This document shows positions 54,150 through 64,000 of a stretch of 64,000 nucleotides of DNA, in pieces. The notes beneath the pieces are model-generated. The model ran no database searches. It was not told the origin of the DNA and saw nothing but the letters and a program-made list of their open reading frames with translations. Location of the stretch: assembly GCA_963971535.1 (NCBI GenBank), contig OZ020591.1:13795577-13859576 (forward strand), in the 5' to 3' direction. This stretch comes from Notolepis coatsorum (taxonomy: Eukaryota > Chordata > Actinopteri > Aulopiformes > Paralepididae). Position numbers and translations under genes: made by a program. Positions within the stretch are counted from its first letter, which is position 1. Each line of letters begins with the position of its first letter.

Positions 54150-55370
54150 AAACATATAACAATTAACAATAAAATAAAGAACAAATTACAGAATCAAAAA
54201 ATATTCATCACAAGTCATCGACATCAGGGTTCATACAGGGGCAATATAAATCAGTCAAAACATCTGCAGCCAGATGTCTCTGCCTCAAAGTCATTAAGAA
54301 TAACTTTAAATGCATCCAATGAGACCACCTACCAAAGATTCTGACTGTTCTAACTGTTTCCAAGTAGAGGGAGCAACATACTTAAACCCCCTTTTTCCCA
54401 ATTCAGTACAGGCTTTAGGGACAGATAGTAGGCATAAGTCCTAGGAGTAGGGGTGGGAATCACCAGTTTCATCATGATACGATACGATATAGATTCTTTG
54501 GACAACGATACGATATTTGCCGATATCACAAAGTCTCTCACGATACAATACGATACGATTAGATTCAGGTGCCTGCGATCGATATGAGATGATATCATAT
54601 GCCCATTTAACACAATCAGTAACATTTAGATCAACAAAAAAAAGGTAATGAAAATATCATTTGACATTTGTATTTTTGAGCTCTTCCAGACATTTAAAGG
54701 AAAATCAATCTATTGTTTTTAATACAAATAGACCTCCTGTTCACTGTAAAGTGCCACGTTTTTATATATTGAGCTTTAAACTTTAAGCTACATTTTTTGG
54801 AACTCAAAACTCACAACCTCCCTCTCCCAAACCGTTCCTACAACAATTTGTTGATGTTGCATGATCATGTATAGGCCTACATTTATTATGTATTATATTG
54901 TTTATGTTTAAATAACATTTAAACATCAAACTCCTCTGACCTCATCTGGTCTTTCCAAAGACGCGCGCACACACACACACACAGAAAGGGAGAATGCTAT
55001 GCTGTAACATCTACACACACGGAGCTACTGCTGTTGTTCTTGGGCGGATATGAGACTCGCCACAGGATTTTCAAAATAAGAGTATCGATATGAATCGATC
55101 TTATTACATCGCATCGATCCGATTCGATTGTTGATAATTACATCGATGTATCGATCTGGATCGATGTATCGTCCCACCCCTACCTAGGAGTAAAGACAAT
55201 AACTTCCCATACATTTTTAAAGAATGTAGATCCATAGGTATGATGGAAGCAAACCAAGAATAGCCTTATAAATAAAAATATGCTAATGGTTAAGGCAGAC
55301 CATCCGACCCAAACATGCAAAGAGCCATGGTGAGTAAGGCGAAGCTACATGTTAGATCCTTGCACATTTG
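54150..55370 (-). mobile_element. LINE 3' fragment interrupted by hAT C
   Basis: On the minus strand the pieces 55370-55191 and 54439-54150 give LINE C-terminal blocks (GKRGFKYVAPS-like and W-N-L-type residues, SLDAFKV-like) with frameshifts, then a 3' UTR ending at about 54150. The two pieces join at the hAT TSD. Confidence 0.5.
54448..55182. mobile_element. hAT element C, 735 bp
   Basis: TAGGGGTGGGAATCACCAG and ATCGTCCCACCCCTA, exact 8-bp TSD CCTAGGAG (54440-54447, 55183-55190). ATCGAT-rich ends. No transposase. Confidence 0.93.
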
Positions 55371-55468
55371 TGAATAATCATTGCCGTATATCATTGTTCT
55401 TTGCTGTTATACTTTCTGTCATTCTGTGCAAATGTTATGCTAAGATTGATTGTAGAGTGATTTGTGGG

Positions 55469-55942
55469 TAGGGCGGCTAGGTGTGGTGCAGTGGGCAAGG
55501 CGCTCACCACCAATGCAGGAGACGCTGGGTTCGAGCCCAGCTCTCCGCATTGCATTCAGCTTTGCTGGGCGTTCATACTAATACATTTGGCAGTATTAGG
55601 GGGTGGGAAGCTGATGGGTGGGGATCGGATGTTGTGGACAGAGACTCCTACAGGTCGGTTGGTGCGCCTGCGCAGTAGAATCAGGAAGCGACGGAGGCGG
55701 CGTCCCTCCAAAGCGCAGACCCCTGACGCTGAAAGATCACGCTGTGCAGGTGAAAAGATGCGACTGCTGCTACCTCGAGTACCGGAGGTGACTCGTGCAA
55801 TGTATGGCTTCGTCCACATTACAGCCGGCTTATGGGAGGCATGGCCAAACAGCGTTCGAGACAGGGGAGGGTAGAATTGGACGATACGAAATTGGGATGG
55901 GTGAAAAATTGAAAATGGGAGAAAAAGTAGATAAAAAAAAAT
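55469..55942 (+). mobile_element. tRNA-derived SINE, intact insertion
   Basis: Starts TAGGGCGGCTAGGTGTGGTG. A-box-like TGGTGCAGTGGGC and B-box GGGTTCGAGCCC (55527-55538), then a body of about 390 bp and a short A-rich tail. Exact 13-bp TSD AGTGATTTGTGGG (55456-55468, 55943-55955), proof of LINE-driven insertion. Same family as 14084-14816. Confidence 0.88.
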
Positions 55943-55955
55943 AGTGATTTGTGGG

Positions 55956-57500
55956 TTTTTAGGAGATCATCAAACGGAACCCTCTCCCTGGTCTTTTCCA
56001 TGCATCCCAAAAATGTGGAAAATAATTGACATAAGCCATCTTGCAATACCACTTCATAGGGTTTTATGGGGTCGGGGGTTCCAGTGGTGACATTATTTTG
56101 GGGACTTGAGGTCACAGTCGCATATTATTTGATGACTAAATGGAAAACAATTATGATAATTTGTAGCAATTATGATAATTAGTTGAGTGAAGGTGAGGAT
56201 CACAGTAGCTAAATTATCAGTGCGCTGCACACTATTATTTTAGTTTTCTTGTTAAACGATTAGTTAAACCATTAACCAATTTTTCTTTTATAGAATATTT
56301 GAAGATTAAAACCCATTAAAATGCCCATCCCATGTTTGAGCTCACTAACCTGGCGTATTCCCTTTAAATTGGCTGTGGAAAAACAATACTGCTGTTGCCA
56401 AAATGTGTGTGCATCTTTGTGATGATGTTGATGACAAAAAGGTCTATCTATCGCAATTGAATTCCTTCAACTACTAAATATTATAATATTAATTAATGAG
56501 TAATTAACATAAATGTATCCAACCAATCCTTGGTAATCCTTGAAGTAGGCCTAACTATAGGCTGTGTTTAGTTGTACACACAGATGAAGGACTTCCGCCG
56601 ATCCACAATGGTGCACATCATTTCTATTTCAATCTTTAATCTCGAAAGAACATTTACAATGATGTCGAGAGGTACAATACATTAGGCTTTGGCGGTATGA
56701 CGGTATTACGGTATACCAGGGTATTTAGAAATCAAAATCACAGATTCGTTTCAGTTTCTTTTACAGTGAAACAGAGTTTTGACAGGGACGGCATTGGTTG
56801 TAGTGCACACACAGCACGCGCCAGCAGAGGGCGAGACCAGTCCTCACTGTAGTGGAGCGAGCACACGCAGAGCTGGTTGTCTACACACAGGAGGACACAA
56901 TCGATAGGGGGAAACCCGCTTCAGTGGTGTATAGAAAATAAGGAGAAAAAGTGGATAAAAAACTAAACAAATTTGTCAACAGACTAAAGCGGGGAACCAC
57001 AATATTTTGCATACAAATTATGCTGAGCAGAATGTAATATCATAACTGTCTATTATTTTTCTTGCAATTGAGCCAATTTTCATTAGGTATGGTTTTGAGG
57101 TGTGTGTTCAACAGAATGTAGTATCAAAAACACGTTCACAAAATGTGTTACTGAATGCTGAACTGCACTGTAATAATCACTAAGCCATTGTAAGGCCTTA
57201 CCTGTGTCCCTGTATCACTTGTCTCTGCTGCCCTTTGACTAAAAAACATCCCTATGTCCATTTTTTAACGCATATTTGAGTGAGTCATTAGTAAAAGTGA
57301 GATAATTGACTATCAGAGAAATACAACAAAAACATTGCTTTTCATTTATCTATTTATTTATTTAACTGTATTAAACAATATAAAACGAATTGGCCATAAT
57401 TTACTGAGCAAACTAATGCTTACTGCTGTAACCTACTAATAACACTTAAGTAAATCTGAAGATTATATAGCAGATGCCTTGGACAACTGTAGCGTGTGCT
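55956..57500. other. mostly unassigned intron sequence
   Basis: Holds a LINE-tail-like stretch (56615-56680), a GGCGGTATGACGGTATTACG segment (56688-56730) that resembles another hAT end, and a SINE tail remnant (GGAGAAAAAGTGGATAAAAA, 56940-56960). No gene recognised. Confidence 0.4.
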
Positions 57501-57511
57501 TGTTTATACAG

Positions 57512-57587
57512 AGCCCCTTTCATGACTGTGATGCAAGCCCTGCTTGAATACAGGGGCAGGGCTTGCATCACAGTCACGAAAGGGGCT
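57512..57587. mobile_element. 76-bp MITE, copy 1
   Basis: AGCCCCTTTCATGACTGTGA and TCACAGTCACGAAAGGGGCT are inverted, with an 11-bp direct repeat TGTTTATACAG on both sides (57501-57511, 57588-57598). Confidence 0.85.
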
Positions 57588-57599
57588 TGTTTATACAGA

Positions 57600-58362
57600 G
57601 CTGGTGGTATGACTTGCTGGCTGAAATACGGACGAGAGGGAACTAGGTAGCGGGGCTCTATTACTCTCTATGCACTATGTGCTTAAACCCAGTGTTCTCG
57701 ACAACGGAGTATGGTCGCAGATCTGCTGATATAAAAACACCTATGGCGTTTGTTATTGCTTTGGCCCGGTCTGAATTAATAGCGAGATGCTGCTTGAATG
57801 CCACGGGGAGCTGGGTTTGCACTAGGGTCTGTTTCTTCCTTGTACCAGTGATATTCACATTCGGGTGATGCCGTTTCAAATGCGTGATAAAGTTCGCAAT
57901 AAAGTTGAACAATGCCGGCACGTAGCCCCTTTCGTGACTGTGATGCAAGGCTTGCATCACAAGTGTGCATCACAGTCACGAAAAGGGCTAGCCGGCACGT
58001 AGCTTTAGTGCGATCCACCTGTCTTTGTCCATTACTGTGGTTAACTGGGAATCCGAAATTATCCCAAACGGGAGACTTGAATGTTGTGGGAGCATCTTCT
58101 AGCTCTGGCTTGTCAGTTAGTATTGCACTCGTCATACTAAGGCTAATATGCTATGCTGAATTACAGCTATCGTTCAGCGTGGCTGCGTGGGATGACCAAA
58201 CAACATCCTGTTAGTTGTGCACGTTATATTAGGGCCGGGGGGATCTTAAGTTCTGCAAAAAAAGGTTCCGTACCGTTGCAATTGTTCGGTGCACAGCGCG
58301 TACTGTACCGGAGGACCACATTGAGGCGGTACAGTACGTATTCGCGTACCGTTACACCCCTA
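57600..58362 (-). mobile_element. hAT element E, copy 2, with broken BED-type transposase
   Basis: Minus-strand start TAGGGGTGTAACGGTACG at 58362. A transposase frame follows: MTSAILTDKPELEDAPTTF, VWDNFGFPVNHSNGQR and TKATCR (BED finger start), then the MITE at 57990-57924, then in other frames FNFIANFITHLKRHHPNV (His-His part of the finger), KQHLAINSDRAKAITNAIGV and LRPYSVVENTGFKHIVH. These are ZBED/hAT transposase blocks. The DDE domain and the other end are missing. Confidence 0.75.
57924..57990. mobile_element. 67-bp MITE, copy 2, inside the BED finger
   Basis: AGCCCCTTTCGTGACTGTGA...CAGTCACGAAAAGGGCTA with a 10-bp direct repeat GCCGGCACGT (57914-57923, 57991-58000). Same family as 57512. 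Confidence 0.85.
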
Positions 58363-58364
58363 GT

Positions 58365-58460
58365 AGTTGTACAGAGTCAACAACACAATAGACGATAGTG
58401 TCATCCGCATAGAGATGATCCTGACAATATCAGAGACAATATCATTCATATAAATAGTAG
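58365..58460 (-). pseudogene. LINE RT fragment (ADDTIVYC)
   Basis: On the minus strand the catalytic block ADDTIVYC-VVDSVQL is visible, as in the LINE at 25498. About 30 codons only. Confidence 0.55.
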
Positions 58461-58464
58461 GCGT

Positions 58465-59270
58465 TAGGGATGCTCCGATCACGTTTTTTGCCACCGATCG
58501 TCTATGAGCCATATCGGCCGATACACTGCCGATACCGATAGTTTTTGGTTTTGTTATAGCAGCTGGCAGTATTATACTGTAGGTCTAACACAGGCATTCT
58601 CAAAGTCCGGACTCCGGACTAAATTATCCAATCTAATCTTAGAAATGAAGTAAAGTGAATAGTACTGGGTGTTAAGCATAACAGCATCTACGTTAATTTA
58701 CTTCTGAATATTGGGGAGTATCGCCCTGCTTGTAGCCACGTTTTGATTACGTCATCACAACAACATGTTGGGTAACGAATAGGGATGGGTACCTCACATT
58801 TGAACCGATACCGGTACCGGTACCTGTGAATCGATACCGGTACCCAACGGTACCTTTTTTCTGTACTTTAGTCTCAAGAAATTTTATTTACCTACCCCAG
58901 TCGTAAAAAAAAATAATCCAAACTTCAAATAACTACAATTTCGACAGTTTTCGGCTTGTCATTGCTCCGACTGCTTTGTTGTTGAATCAAGTCAAATCCT
59001 AGGTAAGCATATATTGTGCGTGTGAACGTTGACATGAAAAGAAAAAAGTAAAAAAAAAAAAAAAAAAAAGTAAAAAAAAAGAAAATAATAAAAAAAAAAT
59101 TTATTATTATTATTTTTTATTTTTTTGGTTTCTCACTTGATTCGATACTCGGTAGTACCGACGTGTTTCGGTTCGGTACCTCAAAAGTACCGAATTCGGT
59201 ACCCATCCCTAGTAACGAACGTAACCCTGTTAACTTGTGAACGCTTTCTGTTAATCTGGTAAACTGTTGG
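58465..59270. mobile_element. hAT element H, left end and partial body
   Basis: TAGGGATGCTCCGATCACG at 58465. The body includes ACGTTTTGATTACGTCATCA, related in reverse to hAT F near 32760. No right terminus found, so the right limit is a guess. hAT I lies inside. Confidence 0.5.
58780..59211. mobile_element. hAT element I, 432 bp, nested
   Basis: TAGGGATGGGTACCTCACAT and CGAATTCGGTACCCATCCCTA, exact 8-bp TSD GTAACGAA (58772-58779, 59212-59219). A-rich middle (59045-59130). Confidence 0.93.
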
Positions 59271-59773
59271 TTGTATTGCGGAGCTAAATGCTAATGTGGC
59301 TAACTAACAGTAAACTTTTGTACATGAAATACAGCCCAAAAAAACGTAAAAGACCCCGCTGAGAAACACTTTACAAATGTTTGCTTATTCAATTATTTTT
59401 AAAAGTAATTAAAAAAGAAAAAAGTGGCGATAAAGTTGTTTAATTGACGGGAGAAAAGTTGCTAAAGTCTATATATTGTGATGGGACCGGAAGAAGCCTA
59501 CACGCTGAAGATTCAAGAGGTTTATTATTTGTCACATACATACCAGGGCATACAGTGACATAACCGGATATGCCGCCTCCACATTGTGCAAGTGGAGAAT
59601 TGGCCCTGTCCGCAGTTAAACAGAAACTTTTCATTCAGATTTCTAGCTTCAGAGTTCCAGGGTCTCTGTTTGCTTATTCAGTTATGAAAACATATGAATA
59701 ATTTTCAATAATAAAATTTCTCTCTGCATACATGATGTCAACTTTGCCGTCAAACTCTCGCCTCGCACAGCTT
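59220..59773. other. unassigned, with a LINE-tail-like stretch
   Basis: 59510-59690 contains GAGGTTTATTATTTGTCACA, like 3' tails of fish LINEs on the minus strand. Nothing else recognised. Confidence 0.35.
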
Positions 59774-60097
59774 TTAAAATGTCTTATCATGCGTTTTCAT
59801 GTTTTTCTGTGTCCATGTGAGCTTTGAGATCTCTGGCACCTTTATTAGACACGGAAACATATGGTCAAGCGTTGCACACCGCTTCTTGTCCCGACCGGGG
59901 CGGTACATTGGGAATTCCCTCTGCAGTTCATCTGTAAATGTACACTTGCGCTTTGGCTTCGTGAGCAGAATCAAATCTGTCCGCTTCCTCTGTTTGCGTG
60001 TGACGGACATTTTCATGAATTTAGAAAACCCCACCGGACGCCCCGGACAGGGTGTGAAAAGTGGACGTGTCCGGGCAAAAGAGGACGTTTTGGTCAC
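59774..60097 (-). pseudogene. possible hAT-type transposase N-terminal fragment
   Basis: A 107-codon minus-strand frame contains KPKRKCTFTDELQREFP and MYRPGRDKKRCATLDH. This resembles the N-terminal zinc-binding region of some fish hAT-like transposases. No terminal repeats or DDE domain nearby. Low certainty. Confidence 0.35.
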
Positions 60098-60914
60098 CTG
60101 ATTAGCAATTCTAGGTTAAACTGGTCCTGGTGGTTAATATTTTGATCAAAAGTAATTTACTGTATTTCTATGGCATTTACACTTAATGCAACTTTTTTTA
60201 CAGTGTAGGCTGATGAATGAACAATAATCCACTTGATAAAGTAAAATTGGATGAAAACGAATAACCACGACTTGGGTAGAGTGAAAACAGATGACTGACT
60301 GACTGATTTTATTCAACAAAAACACGATGCCGGTGCAGACAATGCTCAGCGTTTGCTTAAAGTCGGGACATTTGCACGAGGTGCGCTTGATTTCCATCAC
60401 AGGCCAGTTGAATTGCTCCTGGGTGAGGCAGCGGGCCGGATGAAAATGCCAGGCGGGCCGGCATAAGGATACTAGTAAAACATTTTAAAATATTAAATAG
60501 CAAATAGAATCAATTGTTGTTTTTCTGGTAAATTTATAGTTTAGATGAATCGATAACAAAATAATGGTTAGTTGCAGCCCTAGTGTTGGTGCCGTGTACA
60601 GGAGTTCAGTCGTAGGTGAAGAGGTATTCAGTACATGGGTCTGGGTCTGTAGTAAGAAACATGAGCATCACGTTCTGTTCAATGTTGCTTCCAAATAAAA
60701 AGAGAAATTGCCTTTCATTTGTATTTAGTTTAAACTCAGGATTATTCAAAAGTAGTCATTGATTATGTGGTTATTTTGTAGACGAATGTTTCATCCAATT
60801 TACAGAAAACATACTATATCGTGATATATATTGTTACAGACACCGGTATATGAAATTTCCCATAGTGTGATGTAATATTTTATCCATAAGGTGACACTTA
60901 AATCTGTCATAACC
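60098..60914. other. unassigned, with an orphan hAT end
   Basis: 60565-60584 (GGTTAGTTGCAGCCCTA) is a right terminus like that of the J family. No left partner. Remainder not recognised. Confidence 0.35.
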
Positions 60915-61024
60915 TGAGTCTAAAGGGGCTTTAGTCCTGGACTAAATTAATCTGACCTTAACCATAGCCATGATGTAAAGGGGCTTTAGTCCTGGACTAA
61001 ATTAAACTGACCTTAACCATAGCC
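60915..61024. repeat. two-copy tandem repeat of about 54 bp
   Basis: AAAGGGGCTTTAGTCCTGGA occurs twice, each followed by CTGACCTTAACCATAGCCA. Lies just before the zinc-finger exon. Confidence 0.8.
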
Positions 61025-61249
61025 ACGATAACCACTTCTGCTCCAGAAACTGTTGACTAACTGGTGCTTGAAACAAAGTGGTTTAAGTCTATAACTGTAG
61101 ATGACTCTGGACTACACTGTTCTTAAACTATAAAACCAAGATACATACCATTATAAACCTCTTAGAAATAGAAACTAAAGCTGAATAAAATAACCAATTA
61201 TCTTTCTCTCCTTCCTCTGACATTCTTCTCCATCACTATCTCCATCCAG

Positions 61250-62244
61250 ATAGCTGTCCTGTCAGGCATGGGAAGAAACCAAGAGGCTTGGATGGAAGAA
61301 AAGGTCTCTGCTGTGACCAGTGTGGAAAGAGATTTAGTCATCGAAGTAGTCTGAAAACACACCAGAGAATTCACACAGGAGATAAGCCCTACTCCTGTGG
61401 CCAGTGTGGACAGGGCTTTACTCGGCAACAGAATCTGAAAATACACCAGAGAATTCACACAGGAGAGAAGCCATACTCCTGTGGCCAGTGTGGACAGGGC
61501 TTTACTCTGCAACATCATCTGCAATCGCACCAGATAATTCACACAGGAGAGAAGCCCTATGCCTGTGGCCAGTGTGGACAGGGCTTTACTCGGCAACACA
61601 GTCTGAAAATACACCAGAGAATTCACACAGGAGAGAAGCACTACAACTGTGGCCAGTGTTGGAAGAGCTTTAGTCGTCTGAGTAATCTGCAAACACACCA
61701 GAGAATTCACACAGGAGAGAAGCACTACTCCTGTGGCCAGTGTTGGAAGAGCTTTAGTCGTCTGAGTAATCTGCAAACACACCAGAGAATTCACACAGGA
61801 GAGAAGCCCTACTCCTGTGACCAGTGTGGACAGGGCTTTGCTCTGCAACAACATCTGAAAATACACCAGAGAATTCACACAGGAGAGAAGCCCTACTCCT
61901 GTGACCAGTGTGGACAGGGCTTTACTCAGCAACATCATCTGCAATCACACCAGAGAATTCACACAGGAGAGAAGCCCTACTCCTGTGACCAGTGTGGACA
62001 GGGCTTTACTGTGCAACAGAGTCTGAAAAGACACCAGAGAATTCACACAGGAGAGAAGCCCTACTCCTGTGGCCAGTGTGGACAGGGCTTTACTCTGCAA
62101 CATCATCTGCAATCACACCAGAGAATTCACACAGGAGAGAAGCCCTACTCCTGCGGCCAGTGTGGAAAGAGCTTTAGTCATCTGATTAGTCTGAAAAGAC
62201 ACCAGAGAATTCACACAGGAGAGAAGCCCTATTCCTGTGACTAG
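61250..62244 (+). CDS. C2H2 zinc-finger gene, terminal exon (11 fingers)
   Basis: Acceptor CTATCTCCATCCAG ends at 61249. Entry is phase 1, matching exons 1 and 2. A 19-residue spacer (SCPVRHGKKPRGLDGRKGL) leads into eleven complete C2H2 fingers joined by TGEK linkers, then stop TAG at 62242-62244, four residues into finger 12. Putative contact residues (-1,2,3,6): HSST, RQNI, LHHS, RHSI, RSNT, RSNT, LQHI, QHHS, VQSR, LHHS, HISR. Fingers 5 and 6 are nearly identical and carry CWK instead of CGK/CGQ. All Cys and His ligands are present. The protein should bind DNA in the nucleus, probably as a transcriptional regulator. No KRAB or BTB domain is seen. Confidence 0.88.
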
Positions 62245-62471
62245 TGTGGGAAGAGATTTGTCATCTGAGTAATCTGAAATCACACCAGAGATTTCACACA
62301 GGATGGAAGCCTCCTTCTGTGACCAGTGTGGGAAGAGCTTTAGGACAAGTACACATCTTCTGATTCATCAGCAAATCCATACAGCAGAGAAGCCACATCA
62401 TTGTGATCTGTGTGAGAAGAGATTCAGTAAATTTGAATATTCGAGAAAACATGCGAAAAGTGTCAAGAGCA
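62245..62471 (+). pseudogene. out-of-frame continuation of the finger array
   Basis: Beyond the TAG, sequence for further fingers continues but loses one base near 62258 (ATTTGTCATCTG for ATTTAGTCATCTG) and another near 62302-62312. In the shifted frame SFCDQCGKSFRTSTHLLIH and [19 protein letters not shown] are clear fingers. Without the nonsense change and the two gaps the array would have about 14 fingers, so the last three are lost from the protein. Confidence 0.75.
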
Positions 62472-63068
62472 TGAAGGAGATACCAGGAGACAGGCCAGTA
62501 CACCAGGACACGTGGGGGGTAGGAGGACAAGAACCCAGCAGCAGGACCGCTATCTGGTCCTTTGTGCAAGGAGGAACAGGAGGAGCACTGCCAGAGCCCT
62601 ACAAAACGACCTCCAGCAGGCCACCAATGTGCATGTTTCTGCTCAAACTGTGAGAAGCGGACTCCATGAGGTTGGTATGAGGGCCCGGCGGCCACAAGTG
62701 GGGCCTGTGCTCACAGCCCAACACCGTGCAGCCAGATTGGCATTTGCCAGAGAACACCAGGATTGTCAGATTCGCCATTGGCACCCTGTGCTCTTCACGG
62801 ATGAGAGCAGGTTCACACTGAGCACATGTGACAGACATGACAGTCTGGAGACGCCGTGGAGAACGTAATGCTGCCTGCAACATCCTCCAGCATGACCGGT
62901 TTGGCGGTGGGTCAGTGATGGTCTGGGGAGGCATATCCCTGGAGGGCCGCACATGTGCTAGCCAGAGGTACCATGACTGCCATTAGGTACCGGGATGAGC
63001 TCCTCAGACCCATTGTCAGGCCATATGCTGGTGCAGTGGGCCCTGGGTTCCTTCTCATGCATGACAAA
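62472..63068 (+). pseudogene. Tc1-like transposase relic
   Basis: In the frame 62512-62868: [57 protein letters not shown] and [19 protein letters not shown] (first catalytic Asp of the DDE triad). After a frameshift: [20 protein letters not shown] and MVWGGISLEGR, ending near GPGFLLMHD at 63068. The last catalytic block is cut off and terminal repeats are not seen. It abuts the zinc-finger array, so its arrival may have removed the gene's original 3' end. Confidence 0.8.
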
Positions 63069-63480
63069 AAAAACTAACTCAAACTAGATGAAAATATAGT
63101 ACTGACCATAGATGGAGTTGATATAGAGAGTTAATGAATTTCGCTTTCTTGGTGTGATTATGGATGATAAATTAACATGGAAATCGCACATAGCACACGT
63201 TAAAAAAAATGTCCAAGAGTATTTTTGTTATGAATAAAGTAAAGGATGTGTTAGAGTATGAGGCAATGAGAACACTACTGTTCACTCATCTCACCTTATA
63301 TCAGTTATTGTGTTGAAGTATGGGGGAATACTTATGGGACCAACATAAAACCATTATATATACTACAGAAGAGGGCTGTAAGAATCGCACATGAAGTGAG
63401 TTATCGAGAACACACAAATACATTATTTATTAAATCTAGAATAATTAAACTTGAAGACATGGTTAAGTTTCAAACAATGT
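63069..63480 (+). pseudogene. LINE RT C-terminal fragment
   Basis: In broken frames: NEFRFLGVIMDDKLTWKSHI, a YISYCVEVWGNTYGTN block, LYILQKRAVRIAHEVSYREH and KLEDMVKFQT. This is the region after the palm in non-LTR RTs. Cut at 63481 by a TTAA element. Confidence 0.65.
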
Positions 63481-64000
63481 TAACCCTTTAATCGCCAATG
63501 ACGTGTTAAGACGTCATTCCTCGCCATGCGTAATCTGCCAATGACGTTTTACAGCGTCTTTGAGATCAATATTTCAAATTTCTGTCATGGTATTCATATT
63601 TCACCCACGGATCATTGACTGGTGCTGTAGGACTCCGCGCAACTCTCCAGTGCTTCAATACCGCCACCTGGTGGCCGATCGGCCAAACCGGAAGTGGGGC
63701 CGGAAGTGCTTGGTGTCCCCCCTATTCCGTCCGCCACTCGCTATCGCTCCCGGGACTCCATCTCGACACACTGGATAATCGATCCGTTGCCATAACTCGA
63801 TAAACAACGTTATTTGGACGTATATAGTATTATACAACCCGGAAATGGTTCATCTAGATCAACATCCCATAATAGCGATCTTTTTGCTCCACGCTGATCA
63901 CCCAATGGTAAGAGGAAGCTGCGGTGAGTTTCAGCGTTTTTGATTATTATTATCCATACAAACTGCTATGATCAATATATCACCCATACTACATGATTCA
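63481..64000 (+). mobile_element. piggyBac-like TTAA element, left part
   Basis: TTAACCCTTTAATCGCCAATGACG, followed by CGCCATGCGTAATCTGCCAATGACG as a subterminal repeat, resembles the ends of the elements at 11189 and 35771. Runs off the window. The interior has no recognised coding sequence. Confidence 0.55.

Noticed and set aside
55325..55350. Vector- or reporter-like start (GCCATGGTGAGTAAGGCGAA)
   Set aside because: Only a short chance resemblance. Downstream sequence is ordinary LINE-derived DNA with no reporter frame.
61198..61944. 248-codon minus-strand frame opposite the zinc-finger exon
   Set aside because: Antisense shadow of the repeated finger units. The plus-strand fingers explain the periodicity.

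Overview
The window looks like nuclear DNA of a ray-finned (teleost) fish. It holds Rex1-type and L2-type LINEs, tRNA-derived SINEs, many hAT miniature elements with 8-bp target-site duplications (TSDs), TTAA-flanked piggyBac-like elements, a Tc1-like relic, (CA)n and minisatellite arrays, and one spliced C2H2 zinc-finger gene. Nothing prokaryotic is present. The species cannot be told from the sequence.

The only host gene I can support is a plus-strand zinc-finger gene of about 52 kb. Exon 1 (10304-10436) starts at the ATG and ends in phase 1. Exon 2 (16753-16920) is phase 1 at both ends. The terminal exon (61250-62244) accepts phase 1 and encodes eleven complete C2H2 fingers. A possible extra exon lies at 31932-32071. 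Nearly everything between these exons is transposon-derived intron. The end of the finger array is damaged: there is a nonsense codon, then two single-base deletions, and a Tc1-like pseudogene abuts it.

Layout: 1-680, end of an LTR retrotransposon. 704-2795, LINE remnants and a probable solo LTR. 2804-5708, a hAT element holding two further hAT insertions and a long palindrome. 5887-9390, a nearly full-length but decayed L2 LINE (minus). 11189-13643, a piggyBac-like element with a nested hAT and an internal inversion. 14084-16607, SINE and L2 fragments. 19087-22986, a 60-bp minisatellite with a co-amplified solo LTR. 22990-25090, an R2-like LINE. 25127-28789, a BED-type hAT invaded by a LINE. 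28790-29818, a second copy of the first hAT. 30989-35482, hAT, SINE-like and TTAA miniature elements.

The most striking part is 35513-54145. One 5'-truncated LINE (minus) is split by two TTAA elements. The second of these contains a hAT miniature element (38010-47499, exact 8-bp TSD) that has been filled by a 50-bp minisatellite of about 90 copies and by a nearly intact Rex1 LINE. The right part was then duplicated in tandem. The duplicate received a second Rex1, which in turn received a 692-bp inverted-repeat element with a tRNA-like sequence. Intact TSDs and preserved empty sites let the order of events be read directly.

From 54150 to 64000 there are LINE fragments, hAT elements, a clean SINE insertion with a 13-bp TSD, a broken BED-type hAT transposase, the zinc-finger exon, the Tc1 relic and the start of another piggyBac-like element. 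All family assignments come from visible motifs, termini and TSDs, not from database searches.
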